Under the pieces are notes generated by a model. It saw only the letters and a program-made list of their open reading frames with translations, made no database searches and had not been told where the DNA came from. A DNA stretch of 64,000 nt. Source: Lachnospiraceae bacterium. GTDB lineage: Bacteria > Bacillota > Clostridia > Lachnospirales > Lachnospiraceae. The position numbers were made by a program, and so were the translations under genes. Of this stretch, positions 7,118-15,901 are shown piece by piece. Numbering within the stretch: position 1 is the stretch's first letter; every line of letters starts with the position of its first letter. The stretch is from assembly GCA_017427775.1 (NCBI GenBank), contig JAFRSD010000013.1, positions 144,427 through 208,426 on the forward strand. Reading direction: 5' to 3'.

Positions 7118-10100
7118 ATGGCTGAATTGTTATGTGTTGTATGCAAAGAGAATAAAGCCGGCGGGGATGGCTTATGTGTAAAATGTCGTTTCAAGATGAA
7201 TACACAGCAGGAGTCTGCCCCTCTTGAAGAGCAGGAACTGCTTCTGCCCGAGGGCCGGTATTTCGGAAAGACGCGTAACGGAATTCCGAACGGCCGCGGC
7301 GAGCTGACATATAATGAGGGTGATTCCCGGAAGTACTACAGGGGAGAATTTAAGGACGGCATGCGGCACGGCAAGGGGAAGCTCGTGTTCCGCAATGATG
7401 CTTACTATGACGGTGAGTGGGTTCACGACAAATACGACGGCTACGGCGAGGAGTCAATCCCGGGCGGTAACGTGCTTGAGGGTTACTATGAGCAGGGCCG
7501 GCTGATCAGCGGACATGTATTTTTCGGTGACGGTCGTGAATATGACGGTGAGTGGAGCAATGATCTGCCGAACGGCATGGGCAAGATGTTCTTCCATGAC
7601 GGCCACGCAGAGGAAGGCTTCTGGATCAACGGCGTATGCGCATTCCGTGACAAGCCCGATGATGAGCAGATTCAGGCATTTCTCCGTAAGCAGGAGGAGA
7701 TTGCCCGTGAGGAAGAGGAGATGCTCGCTGAGGAGAATGAGCGCCGTCGTCTTGCAAAGGAGAAGCGTGACCGTATGATCGCGCAGCTTCGTGAGCAGCA
7801 GGCCAAGGAACAGGAAGGCGGAGACCGTTTCTACGCCGCAGAGCCTGTAATGGCTGTTGAAGAAGAGATTAATAATGCTATTCGCGGGAACAAGAACGAG
7901 GAGGAAACTCCCGAAGAGACCGCTCCCACGGAAGTGCTTTCGAATGATGAGAACGAGCAGGCATTTGCCGGCGATACGGAAGAGACTGCGGTTGAAATTC
8001 CGGTTGAGGAAGACGATGATTCGGCGGAGACCGAAAAGGCTGAGGAGACCGCGAATGTCGAAGAGTCCTCTGCACCTGCTGATGATACCGATTATCTCGT
8101 TCCCGACCAGCCGGTTGACAAGGAAGAGATGGAGCAGGCTCCGCCTGTGCCGTCTGCGACTGCGGTATTTATGCGCGACGGTTTTCCGCCGGCATACGAT
8201 GAGAATCCCGCTGAGGAATCTTTCTTAGAGACCGCGCTTTATAAGCCCGGCGAGGAATTTCCTTCTTTTGACGCTTTGTTCGAGGACGAAGAGGAGAAAG
8301 AGGAAGAGCCCGCACCGGTTGAAAAGAAACACGAAGAGATTCCTATCATCATTGAGGATAATACCATCTACGGTGATGACGGCATGTCCGCGGAAATCGT
8401 TTACGATTCGCCTTTCGACAGAGCAGACGCAACGCCTGTGAAAGAAGAGGCTGTGGAGGCTGCTGTTGAGGCTTCGGAGGAAACCGAAGAAGCCGCTACG
8501 GAAGTTGCGGAGGCTGCGGAAGAGGCGGTTGAGACCGTTGAGGAGACTGTTGAAGAGGCAGCAGAGGAAACTGCTGAGACGCTAGAGGCTGTTGAAGAGA
8601 CAGTCGAAGAGACCGCAGAAGAAGTGACCGAAGAGGCTGCGGAAACCGCAGAGGCTGTTGAAGAAGCAGTTGATGAGATCAAGGAAGAGGCAGCGGAAGA
8701 AGTTGCCGAGACCGTTGAGGAAGCCAAGGAAGCCGCTGAAGCTGTTGCCGAAGAGACCAAGGAAGCCGCTGTTGAGGCAGTTGCAGAAACATTGGCGGAG
8801 CAGCCTGTCGAGAAGCCCGTTGAGCAGCCGGTTGAAAAAACTGTGGAGCAGCCGCTTGGCAAGACCGGATATTTCTCCGAGACCTATGCAAACGGCCAGA
8901 TGTACGAGGGCGACTTCTATGACGGACGCCGTCAGGGTAACGGCTTAATGATTTATCCGAACGGCGATATCTATGAAGGCGGTTATTATGCCGGCAAACG
9001 CCATGGACAGGGAGTCCTGACCTACGGCAACGGCAGCATATATGAAGGCAGCTGGGAGAATGGCATGAAGTCCGGCAAGGGTAAGTTCACCAAGAAGAGC
9101 GGTGAGAGTTACCAGGGTGATTTTGTGGCGGGCGCATTTGCCGGACACGGTATCCTTCGTTACGAGAACGGCGACGTTTTCGAAGGCGAATGGTTCAACA
9201 ACCGTCAGAACGGTGAAGGTATCATGACCTATGCCGACGGCACTCAGGAGAAGCAGGTTTGGGAGAATGGAATCAAAATCTCCGCTGAGCCGCTGATCGC
9301 TGAAGAACCCGCTCCGGTTGAGGAAGCAGTTGAAGATGTTATCGAGCCGATTGAAGAGAAGGCGGAGGAAGTAACGGAAGCAGTTGAAGAGACTGTGGAA
9401 GAGGATACCGAGAACATAGAGGAAACAGTTGAGGAAACTACTGAGACCGTAGAAGAAACTGCGGAAGCGGTTGAAGAAGCCGTGGAGGAAGCGACCGAAA
9501 CAACGGAAGAAGTTACCGAGACTGTAGAAGAAGCTGCTGAGGAAGTAACGGAAGCAGTTGAAGAGACTGTGGAAGAGGTTACCGAGGAATTGGAAGAGGC
9601 AGTTGAAGGAGTGACTGAAACTGCTGAAGAAGCTGCCGAGGAAGTAACTGAGGATGCTGAGGGAACCGTTGAGGAAATAACCGAGGCGGTTGAAGAGACT
9701 GCTGAAGAGGTTGCCGAAGTTGTAGAGGAAGTAACCGAACAGGCCGAAGAGGCTGCAGAAGAAGTAGCGGAATCGGTTGAAGAGACCACAGAAGAAGTTG
9801 CTGAGAACGTTGAGGAGGTAACGGAAGCGGTTGAAGAAACTGTGGAAGAGGTTACCGAGAACGCGGAAGAGGCAGTTGAAGAAGTAACTGAGACTGCTGA
9901 GGAAAATGTTGAGGAAGCAACTGAGGCTGTTGAAGAGACAACCGAAGAAGTTTCCGAAACTGTAGAGGAGACTGTCGAGGAAGTAACCGAACAGACTGAA
10001 GAAGTAACCGAGCAGGTTGAAGAAACTATAGAAGAGGCAGCCGAGAAGGCTGAAGATACTGTAGAAGAAATCACCGAGCAGGTTGAAGAGACTGCTGAGG

Positions 10101-10522
10101 AAGTAGCAGAGACGGCCGAGGAGACAGCGGCAGCAGTTGAGGAACCCGCCGAGGCATCTGCTTCTGAAGAACCTGAGGCTCCCGCAGAAGAGAAACTTCC
10201 CGCTGAGGAAGAGGCTCCGCAGCCCGTAGTTCGCGAGACGAAGTCGATCTCTTATAAGAACGGCAACAAGTATGCCGGACAGGTTAATGAGAAGGATCTT
10301 CCGGACGGTGTCGGTATTTATACTTATGCGAACGGCAGCCGGTACGAAGGAAGCTTCCGCGAAGGTATGCGTGACGGTGTAGGCCGTTTCACATGGTCTA
10401 CCGGAGACTACTATGAAGGCGACTGGAAGGACAACAACCGCCACGGTAACGGCCGCATGGTATTTGTCAGCGGACGTGTAAGAGAAGGCCGTTTCGTAAA
10501 TAACGAGTTTAAGCCGGAATAA
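7118..10522 (+). CDS. Large MORN-repeat protein with acidic hendecad coiled coils
   Basis: The 1134-residue product has an N-terminal zinc-ribbon-like knuckle (CVVCKENKAGGDGLCVKC). A first set of MORN repeats covers about residues 45-180, and a basic helix about 195-230. Acidic low-complexity sequence follows to about 564. A second MORN block covers about 585-715, then a long Glu/Thr/Val/Ala tract about 727-1037, then a final MORN block about 1041-1134. MORN units (YxGxxxxGxxxGxG) often bind lipids or organise membranes. The acidic tract has an 11-residue period (for example AVEETVEEVTE, NAEEAVEEVTE, TAEENVEEATE), the mark of hendecad coiled coils. ATG 7118 was chosen over GTG 7091 because AAGGAGGG lies six bases upstream. 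No signal peptide or membrane segment is seen. It is 19 bases from a tyrosine-phosphatase gene. Confidence 0.85.
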   Translation: MAELLCVVCKENKAGGDGLCVKCRFKMNTQQESAPLEEQELLLPEGRYFGKTRNGIPNGRGELTYNEGDSRKYYRGEFKDGMRHGKGKLVFRNDAYYDGEWVHDKYDGYGEESIPGGNVLEGYYEQGRLISGHVFFGDGREYDGEWSNDLPNGMGKMFFHDGHAEEGFWINGVCAFRDKPDDEQIQAFLRKQEEIAREEEEMLAEENERRRLAKEKRDRMIAQLREQQAKEQEGGDRFYAAEPVMAVEEEINNAIRGNKNEEETPEETAPTEVLSNDENEQAFAGDTEETAVEIPVEEDDDSAETEKAEETANVEESSAPADDTDYLVPDQPVDKEEMEQAPPVPSATAVFMRDGFPPAYDENPAEESFLETALYKPGEEFPSFDALFEDEEEKEEEPAPVEKKHEEIPIIIEDNTIYGDDGMSAEIVYDSPFDRADATPVKEEAVEAAVEASEETEEAATEVAEAAEEAVETVEETVEEAAEETAETLEAVEETVEETAEEVTEEAAETAEAVEEAVDEIKEEAAEEVAETVEEAKEAAEAVAEETKEAAVEAVAETLAEQPVEKPVEQPVEKTVEQPLGKTGYFSETYANGQMYEGDFYDGRRQGNGLMIYPNGDIYEGGYYAGKRHGQGVLTYGNGSIYEGSWENGMKSGKGKFTKKSGESYQGDFVAGAFAGHGILRYENGDVFEGEWFNNRQNGEGIMTYADGTQEKQVWENGIKISAEPLIAEEPAPVEEAVEDVIEPIEEKAEEVTEAVEETVEEDTENIEETVEETTETVEETAEAVEEAVEEATETTEEVTETVEEAAEEVTEAVEETVEEVTEELEEAVEGVTETAEEAAEEVTEDAEGTVEEITEAVEETAEEVAEVVEEVTEQAEEAAEEVAESVEETTEEVAENVEEVTEAVEETVEEVTENAEEAVEEVTETAEENVEEATEAVEETTEEVSETVEETVEEVTEQTEEVTEQVEETIEEAAEKAEDTVEEITEQVEETAEEVAETAEETAAAVEEPAEASASEEPEAPAEEKLPAEEEAPQPVVRETKSISYKNGNKYAGQVNEKDLPDGVGIYTYANGSRYEGSFREGMRDGVGRFTWSTGDYYEGDWKDNNRHGNGRMVFVSGRVREGRFVNNEFKPE

Positions 10523-10541
10523 GGAGCAGAGTTCAGGAAAC

Positions 10542-11261
10542 ATGTACTATTTCGACATCCACTGCCACATTTTAAACGGAATTGATGACGGAGCGCGGAA
10601 TCCCGAGGTTACGGCCCAGATGCTGAAGATGGCCTATGACGACGGAATCCGCGGCATCATCTGCACGCCGCATTATCAGCCGGGAACCTTTAATACCGGC
10701 AAAGCGGAGCGCGTGATCCGTGTGAAGCATCTGCGTGAGATCGCGCAGAAATTCTTCCCGGATCTGCGGATTTATGAAGGCTGCGAGTGCTTTTCCGCAT
10801 CCGGAAGCATTGTGGAGGATATCGACAGAGGACTCAGCGGAACACTTGCCGACAGCCGGTATTTTCTCGCGGAATTCTCACCGTATACGCCCGGCAAGAT
10901 CATTGAGGCACGGCTGATGGACATTCTCTCGGCCGGGTATTGGCCGATTGTGGCACACGCTGAGCGGTATTACGCGTTCGAGGATGAGAACTTCCGCAGA
11001 CATATTGCTTCTTTCAGCCGCATTCAGATGAATGCCGACAGCATCATGGGAGAGGACGGACCGAAGATCCGCAAACTTGCGCGGAAGATGCTTTCCGAGC
11101 ACATCGTTTCCTTTGTCGCGACCGATGCCCACGGTGCGCATCACAGAATTCCGAAACTGTCGGAATGCGCGGATTACATTTGTTCGAATTTCGGTGAGGA
11201 GTACGCAGAAGAGATTCTGTGGCGCAATCCCGAATCGATTATACAAAACGAAAAAATATAA
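10542..11261 (+). CDS. PHP-family protein-tyrosine phosphatase, CpsB/YwqE-like
   Basis: The 239-residue protein belongs to the manganese-dependent PHP phosphatases that remove phosphate from bacterial tyrosine kinases. Metal ligands are visible in DIHCHILNGIDDGA at residues 4-17, in CTPHYQPG near 46, and in VATDAHGAHH near 190. It lies 19 bases after the MORN gene and ahead of the Wzz-like and BY-kinase genes, the usual phosphatase/activator/kinase trio. A hairpin with a T tract separates it from the next gene, so downstream expression may be reduced or regulated. Confidence 0.9.
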   Translation: MYYFDIHCHILNGIDDGARNPEVTAQMLKMAYDDGIRGIICTPHYQPGTFNTGKAERVIRVKHLREIAQKFFPDLRIYEGCECFSASGSIVEDIDRGLSGTLADSRYFLAEFSPYTPGKIIEARLMDILSAGYWPIVAHAERYYAFEDENFRRHIASFSRIQMNADSIMGEDGPKIRKLARKMLSEHIVSFVATDAHGAHHRIPKLSECADYICSNFGEEYAEEILWRNPESIIQNEKI

Positions 11262-11301
11262 CTGTCTCCGCGGGCTTCGGCCCGCCCTGACAGTTGTTTT
11301 T
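11260..11301 (+). terminator. Attenuator-like terminator between phosphatase and Wzz-like genes
   Basis: AACTGTC (11260-11266) pairs with GACAGTT (11289-11295). Inside, CGGGC and GCCCG close a TTCG tetraloop, and five T residues follow at 11297-11301. The T tract runs straight into the AGGAGG of the next gene, so read-through is probably intended. Confidence 0.75.
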
Positions 11302-11311
11302 AGGAGGAAAA

Positions 11312-12115
11312 ATGGACAACAAACCAAACTCTTCAGAACAGACTGACACCATAAATCTGTCAGAATTGTTCTACGTTCTTCTGTCGAGGATTCTGACGAT
11401 CGTCTGTGTGACGGTATTGTGCGGCGCGGTTGCATTTGCCTACAGCAGATTCTTCATTGCTCCCGAGTATTCGGCCGGTTGTACGCTTTTCGTGCTGAAC
11501 CGTAACAATGAGAACTCGCTGACTTCATCGGATATTTCCGCCAGTAACGCGCTCGTAAAAGACTACCAGATTCTGGCAGGAAGCCGCGCGGTTATTGAAA
11601 AGGTTATTGCCGACCTGAATCTGCAGTATGACGAATCCGATCCCGGTAAGGCAACGTATACCTATTCCCAGCTGAAGAGTGAGATTCGCGTTTCCGTACC
11701 GAGTGATTCGCGTATGCTTGTTGTAAGCGTTCTGGATAAGAACCCGAACAACGCCAAGAAACTGGCCGACGCCGTCTCTGAAGTGCTTGTAAGCCAGATC
11801 GTATCGAAGATGAAGACCGAGGCTTCCATTATCGATTATGCGGTTGTTCCGACCTCGCCGGCTTCACCGAACGTTAAGAAGAACACGCTGATCGGCGCAG
11901 CCATCGGATTCCTTCTGATCTGCGGTATCATCGTTCTTCGTTTCATCACCGATGATACGATCAAATCCGACACCGATATTGAGAAGTACCTGCATCTTCC
12001 CGTACTCGGAACCATTCCGCTCGATGAGAACGAAGAGCCTAAGAGAAAGCGCTCGGAGTATCGGGCCGATATGAAGAAAGCGAAAACGCTTTATTCGAGA
12101 AAGGGGGACAAATAA
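11312..12115 (+). CDS. Wzz-type chain-length regulator / BY-kinase activator (CapA/CpsC-like)
   Basis: The 267-residue protein has two membrane segments, about residues 26-48 and 191-211, with an external loop of about 140 residues between them. A short cytoplasmic tail follows that would contact the kinase. The proline-containing PTSPASPN just before the second span is typical of Wzz proteins. AGGAGG lies five bases before ATG 11312. In Gram-positive systems this protein switches on the separate BY-kinase, which is encoded two bases downstream. There are no glycosyltransferase or polymerase genes nearby, so its polysaccharide substrate, if any, is encoded elsewhere. Confidence 0.88.
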   Translation: MDNKPNSSEQTDTINLSELFYVLLSRILTIVCVTVLCGAVAFAYSRFFIAPEYSAGCTLFVLNRNNENSLTSSDISASNALVKDYQILAGSRAVIEKVIADLNLQYDESDPGKATYTYSQLKSEIRVSVPSDSRMLVVSVLDKNPNNAKKLADAVSEVLVSQIVSKMKTEASIIDYAVVPTSPASPNVKKNTLIGAAIGFLLICGIIVLRFITDDTIKSDTDIEKYLHLPVLGTIPLDENEEPKRKRSEYRADMKKAKTLYSRKGDK

Positions 12116-12116
12116 G

Positions 12117-12962
12117 ATGCAGAGCGTAACATTTTTGGAAAAGCCCTCTGAAGAATTTGCCCAGAGAGAAGCTATTAAGAACTTCCGTACCAACGTACAG
12201 TTCTGCGGCGCTGATGTCCGCGTTATCATGTTGACAAGTACCTTCCCGAGCGAAGGTAAATCCAGTACTTCCCTGAACATTGCACGTTCCTTCGCGGAAC
12301 TCGGCAAGCGTACGATTTATGTTGACTGCGATCTTCGTAAATCGGTTGTTATTTCGAAATTCTCTGCGGACAGCAAGGTTTTCGGTCTGACACATTTCCT
12401 GACCGGCATGCAGAGCCTGGAAAGCTGTATTTGCGAGACCGATGTTAAAAATCTTCATGTACTGTTCTCGGGTGCTTATCCGCCGAACCCTGTTGAGCTT
12501 TTCAACACGAAGCGTTTCAGTGCGATGCTGAATGCCCTGAGAGAGCATTACGATTATGTGATCATTGATACGCCGCCGATGGCAAATGTTACCGACGCGG
12601 CTGTTCTTTCCCAGTATTGTGACGGCGCGATCTTCGTTATCAGCCAGGGTAATGTTAAGTATCATCTTGCGCAGAAGATGCTTGAGCAGCTCGGCCGAAG
12701 CGGATGTAAGATCCTCGGTGTAGTGCTCAACAAGGTGGATTTCAAGCAGAACTACCTGCAGAAGAGTTACTACGGCCGGTATTACGGCAAGAAGTACTCC
12801 CGTTACGGTTACGGCTACGGCTACGGCGAGGAGAACCAGCATAAGAAAGGTGAAGGCCACCATCAGAAAGGTTCCTCTTCCCGTAAGAAATCCGACAGCG
12901 TAAGCGAGAATACGGAGGAGAGCAAGGCCGTCGAAGAAAAGATTGAGGAGACAGAGGTATGA
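12117..12962 (+). CDS. Bacterial tyrosine kinase (BY-kinase, CpsD/CapB-like)
   Basis: The 281-residue cytoplasmic kinase has Walker A FPSEGKSSTS near residue 43, Walker A' IYVDCDLRKS near 63, and Walker B YVIIDTPP near 146. After the catalytic core comes a tyrosine cluster (KSYYGRYYGKKYSRYGYGYG, about residues 216-238), where autophosphorylation occurs in this family. A charged tail of about 40 residues, rich in Lys, Ser and Glu, extends beyond the tyrosines, which are usually at the very end. The stop overlaps the next start by four bases. Confidence 0.92.
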   Translation: MQSVTFLEKPSEEFAQREAIKNFRTNVQFCGADVRVIMLTSTFPSEGKSSTSLNIARSFAELGKRTIYVDCDLRKSVVISKFSADSKVFGLTHFLTGMQSLESCICETDVKNLHVLFSGAYPPNPVELFNTKRFSAMLNALREHYDYVIIDTPPMANVTDAAVLSQYCDGAIFVISQGNVKYHLAQKMLEQLGRSGCKILGVVLNKVDFKQNYLQKSYYGRYYGKKYSRYGYGYGYGEENQHKKGEGHHQKGSSSRKKSDSVSENTEESKAVEEKIEETEV

Positions 12963-14149
12963 TCAGCGAAGTCGTTTTGAACCTGAACCGTAACGGTTCC
13001 GCGATCCGCGCCATGTTTGAAGAGGGCGCCCGGATGGCGAAGGAAGTCGGAAAGGAAAATGTATACGATTACAGCCTCGGAAACCCGAGCGTTGAGCCCC
13101 CGCAGGAAGTAAAGGAGGCTATGATCGACGTATTGAATGAGGAGAATCCGAACGCCGTACACGGTTACATGAACAATGCCGGATACGAAGATGTGCGCGA
13201 GGCGATCGCAGAGCATCTGAACGGTCTTTACGGCACTGCTTTTCATGCAAAGAACATTCTTATGACGGTCGGCGCAGCAGGCGGGTTGAACGTTATCTTC
13301 AAGGTTCTGCTGAACCCCGGCGACGAGGTGCTCACATTTGCCCCATTCTTCGGTGAATACCGCAACTACGTGAACAATTTCGCAGGTAAACTCGTTACTG
13401 TCGCTACCGATCCGGATACGTTTATGCCGGTTGCCGAGAACCTCGCAGCGGCGATTACGCCTAAGACGAAGGCCTTGATCATCAACAACCCGAACAATCC
13501 TACCGGCGTTGTATATTCCGAGGAGATCATCCGCATGGTTGCAGCCGTTCTCGAGGCGAAACAGAAGGAGTACGGTACCTCGATCTATCTGATCGCCGAT
13601 GAGCCTTACCGTGAGCTTGTATATGACGGTGTTACCGTTCCGTATCTGACCAAATACTACCGCAACACGATCGTCGGTTACTCCTACAGTAAGTCGCTTT
13701 CCCTTCCGGGCGAGCGTATCGGATACCTGGTTATGCCCGACGAACTGGACGACGCCGATGAGATCATTCCGGGTGCTTCCGCAAGCAACCGCGTACTCGG
13801 TTTCGTTAACGCGCCGTCTTTGATCCAGAGAACGATCAAGCGTGTCCTCGACGCCAAGGTTGACGTTGAGATTTACAACCGTAACCGTGAGCTTCTTTAC
13901 TCGAAGCTTACCGAATACGGCTATACCTGCATTAAGCCGCAGGGCGCTTTCTATCTGTTCGTGAAGGCACCGGGCGGAGATGATAAGGCATTTGTTGCCG
14001 CAGCGAAGAAGTACCATCTGCTTTTGGTTGCAGGCAGCGGTTTCGGCGGTCCCGGATATCTGCGTATCGCATATTGCGTGGATTATGACATGATCGTCCG
14101 TTCCCTTCCGGCATTTGAAAGCCTTGCAAAGGATTACGGCTTAAAGTGA
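12959..14149 (+). CDS. Pyridoxal-phosphate aminotransferase, class I/II
   Basis: The 396-residue protein has the fold type I aminotransferase signature SYSKSLSLPGERIGYLV, whose lysine near residue 242 would hold PLP. NNPNNPTGVVYS near 176 binds the cofactor, as in aspartate aminotransferase relatives. The donor is probably an amino acid such as aspartate, but substrate cannot be read from motifs. It overlaps the BY-kinase stop by four bases, an odd partner for a kinase, and is followed by a second aminotransferase of the HisC type. Confidence 0.85.
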   Translation: MISEVVLNLNRNGSAIRAMFEEGARMAKEVGKENVYDYSLGNPSVEPPQEVKEAMIDVLNEENPNAVHGYMNNAGYEDVREAIAEHLNGLYGTAFHAKNILMTVGAAGGLNVIFKVLLNPGDEVLTFAPFFGEYRNYVNNFAGKLVTVATDPDTFMPVAENLAAAITPKTKALIINNPNNPTGVVYSEEIIRMVAAVLEAKQKEYGTSIYLIADEPYRELVYDGVTVPYLTKYYRNTIVGYSYSKSLSLPGERIGYLVMPDELDDADEIIPGASASNRVLGFVNAPSLIQRTIKRVLDAKVDVEIYNRNRELLYSKLTEYGYTCIKPQGAFYLFVKAPGGDDKAFVAAAKKYHLLLVAGSGFGGPGYLRIAYCVDYDMIVRSLPAFESLAKDYGLK

Positions 14150-14180
14150 TCCGAATTCTTCGGAAAGGTCACAAGAAACA

Positions 14181-15245
14181 ATGAGTAATACATTTATGGA
14201 CAATATCCGCAGGGTTGTGCCCTATGTTCCGGGTGAGCAGCCTGCGGGGAAGGTCATCAAGTTAAATACGAACGAGAATCCGTATCCGCCGGCACCTGCC
14301 GTGCAGGAGATCCTCAACACCGACGACGCGGAACTTCTCAGAAAATACCCGGATCCGTCCATCGGTCCGCTGGTAAAAGCTTTGGCAAAGGAATATGATC
14401 TGAAGCCTGAGCAGATCTTCGTCGGAGTCGGTTCGGACGACGTTATCGGAATGAGCTTTCTGACCTGCTTTGCGGGTGAGAAGCCGATCGCATTTCCCGA
14501 TATCACCTATTCGTTCTATGACGTGTGGGCGGAGCTCTTCCGGATTCCGTATAAGATGATTCCTTTAAAGGACGATTATACGATTGACATTGACGATTAT
14601 GACGGTCAGTGGGGCGGTATCATTATCGCGAATCCCAATGCGCCGACATCGATCGAACTCGGTATCGACCGCGTGGAGGAGCTCGTAAAGAGACATCCCG
14701 AGTGCGTCGTGATCGTTGACGAAGCATATGTGGATTTCGGCGGAACGAGCGCGATGCCGCTTGTGGCGAAATACCCGAATCTGCTGATCACGCAGACATT
14801 CTCGAAATCCCGCTCGTTAGCCGGACTTCGGATCGGTTTCGCTGTCGGAAACCCCGAACTGATCAAAGCAATCAATGATGTTAAATATTCCTACAATTCC
14901 TATACTCTGAACCGTCCGAGCATCGTTGCCGGCGTGGCTTCCTTAAGCGACAGGCCTTACTTTGAGAAGATCTGCGGCAAAGTAATCGCTACAAGAGAAG
15001 CAGCCAAGAAAGAGATGGCGGCGTTAGGATTTTCCTTCCCGGATTCAAAGACGAACTTTCTGTTCGTAACACATGAAAAGGTTCCGGCCGAGTTCATTCA
15101 GAAGGAACTGAAGAAGCGGAACATCTACGTCCGTTACTGGAAGAAGCCGCGGATTGACAACCGCCTTCGCATCACGATCGGTACCGATGAGGAAATGGCA
15201 GCGCTGTATGCCGCATTAAAAGAGATTATCAGCCAATGCAAGTAA
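14181..15245 (+). CDS. hisC: Histidinol-phosphate aminotransferase
   Basis: The 354-residue PLP enzyme resembles HisC, which converts imidazole-acetol phosphate to histidinol phosphate in histidine synthesis. NTNENPYPPAP near residue 30 is the typical HisC N-terminal segment. TFSKSRSLAGLRIGFAVG holds the PLP lysine near residue 210. No other his genes are nearby, so it may also serve aromatic amino acids, as some HisC proteins do. Its last 10 bases overlap queH. Confidence 0.85.
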   Translation: MSNTFMDNIRRVVPYVPGEQPAGKVIKLNTNENPYPPAPAVQEILNTDDAELLRKYPDPSIGPLVKALAKEYDLKPEQIFVGVGSDDVIGMSFLTCFAGEKPIAFPDITYSFYDVWAELFRIPYKMIPLKDDYTIDIDDYDGQWGGIIIANPNAPTSIELGIDRVEELVKRHPECVVIVDEAYVDFGGTSAMPLVAKYPNLLITQTFSKSRSLAGLRIGFAVGNPELIKAINDVKYSYNSYTLNRPSIVAGVASLSDRPYFEKICGKVIATREAAKKEMAALGFSFPDSKTNFLFVTHEKVPAEFIQKELKKRNIYVRYWKKPRIDNRLRITIGTDEEMAALYAALKEIISQCK

Positions 15246-15901
15246 GAAATTATCAAAAAGAACTGGATCAGACGATTGAACGCATACAAAAAGAGGGCTC
15301 TGTGCCCTCTTTGCTGTTACATGCCTGTTGTGCGCCGTGCAGCAGCTACGTGCTTTCATATCTTTCGGAGTATTTCCGGATTACGGTCTGCTTCTATAAC
15401 CCGAATATCACGAGCCCGGAAGAGTTCGAGAAGCGCGCCCGCGAGATTGAGCGGCTTATTTCCGAGATGCCCGTGAAGCATCCGGTGACGCTTCGGATCG
15501 GGACGTATGATCCGAAGGAATTCTTCGAGGCGGTCAAAGGGCTTGAGGACGAGCCGGAAGGCGGGAAGCGCTGTGAAGTGTGCTTCCGGATGCGCCTTAA
15601 TTATGCCGGAAAGCAGGCGGCCGAAGAGGGGTTTGACTACTTTACGACGACGTTATCCATCAGTCCGTTAAAAAATGCTCCCCTTCTCAATACGATCGGG
15701 GAGCAGATTGCTTCGGAAATCGGTGTTCCGTACCTGACTTCGGATTTTAAGAAGAAGGGCGGGTACCTCCGGTCCATCGAACTGTCCCGCGAATATGACC
15801 TGTACCGACAGGATTATTGCGGTTGCGCGTTCAGCTTACGGGACAGGAATGAGCGTCTTCAGGACCGCAGCGGCAATCTCGCCGGCGACACGACTTCCTG
15901 A
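15236..15901 (+). CDS. queH: Epoxyqueuosine reductase QueH
   Basis: QueH performs the last step of queuosine synthesis, reducing epoxyqueuosine in tRNA. The 221-residue protein has the family cysteines: LLHACCAPCSSYV near residue 26, RCEVCFRMR near 101, and QDYCGCAFS near 193, which would hold an iron-sulfur cluster and a metal. It overlaps hisC by 10 bases. Its 3' end overlaps the convergent penicillin-binding protein gene by 66 bases, a notably long tail-to-tail overlap. The last 20 residues beyond CAFSLRDR are probably non-essential. Confidence 0.9.
   Translation: MQVRNYQKELDQTIERIQKEGSVPSLLLHACCAPCSSYVLSYLSEYFRITVCFYNPNITSPEEFEKRAREIERLISEMPVKHPVTLRIGTYDPKEFFEAVKGLEDEPEGGKRCEVCFRMRLNYAGKQAAEEGFDYFTTTLSISPLKNAPLLNTIGEQIASEIGVPYLTSDFKKKGGYLRSIELSREYDLYRQDYCGCAFSLRDRNERLQDRSGNLAGDTTS

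Noticed and set aside
9244..10074. 276-codon Ser/Thr/Val-rich frame on the minus strand
   Set aside because: Reverse reading of the same hendecad repeats; low complexity comes from the plus-strand repeat, not from a gene.
8420..10230. CRISPR-like regular repeats
   Set aside because: The units are contiguous and in-frame coding, with no unique spacers of constant length and no cas genes.
8945..10543. 532-codon open frame on the minus strand opposite the MORN gene
   Set aside because: It is a shadow of the repetitive GAA/GAG-rich coding tract: it reads as Phe/Leu/Ser-rich sequence, has no ribosome site, and the plus-strand protein has clear MORN domains.
10542..15245. Capsule biosynthesis operon
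   Set aside because: Although phosphatase, Wzz-like protein and kinase are present, no glycosyltransferase, flippase or polymerase gene follows.
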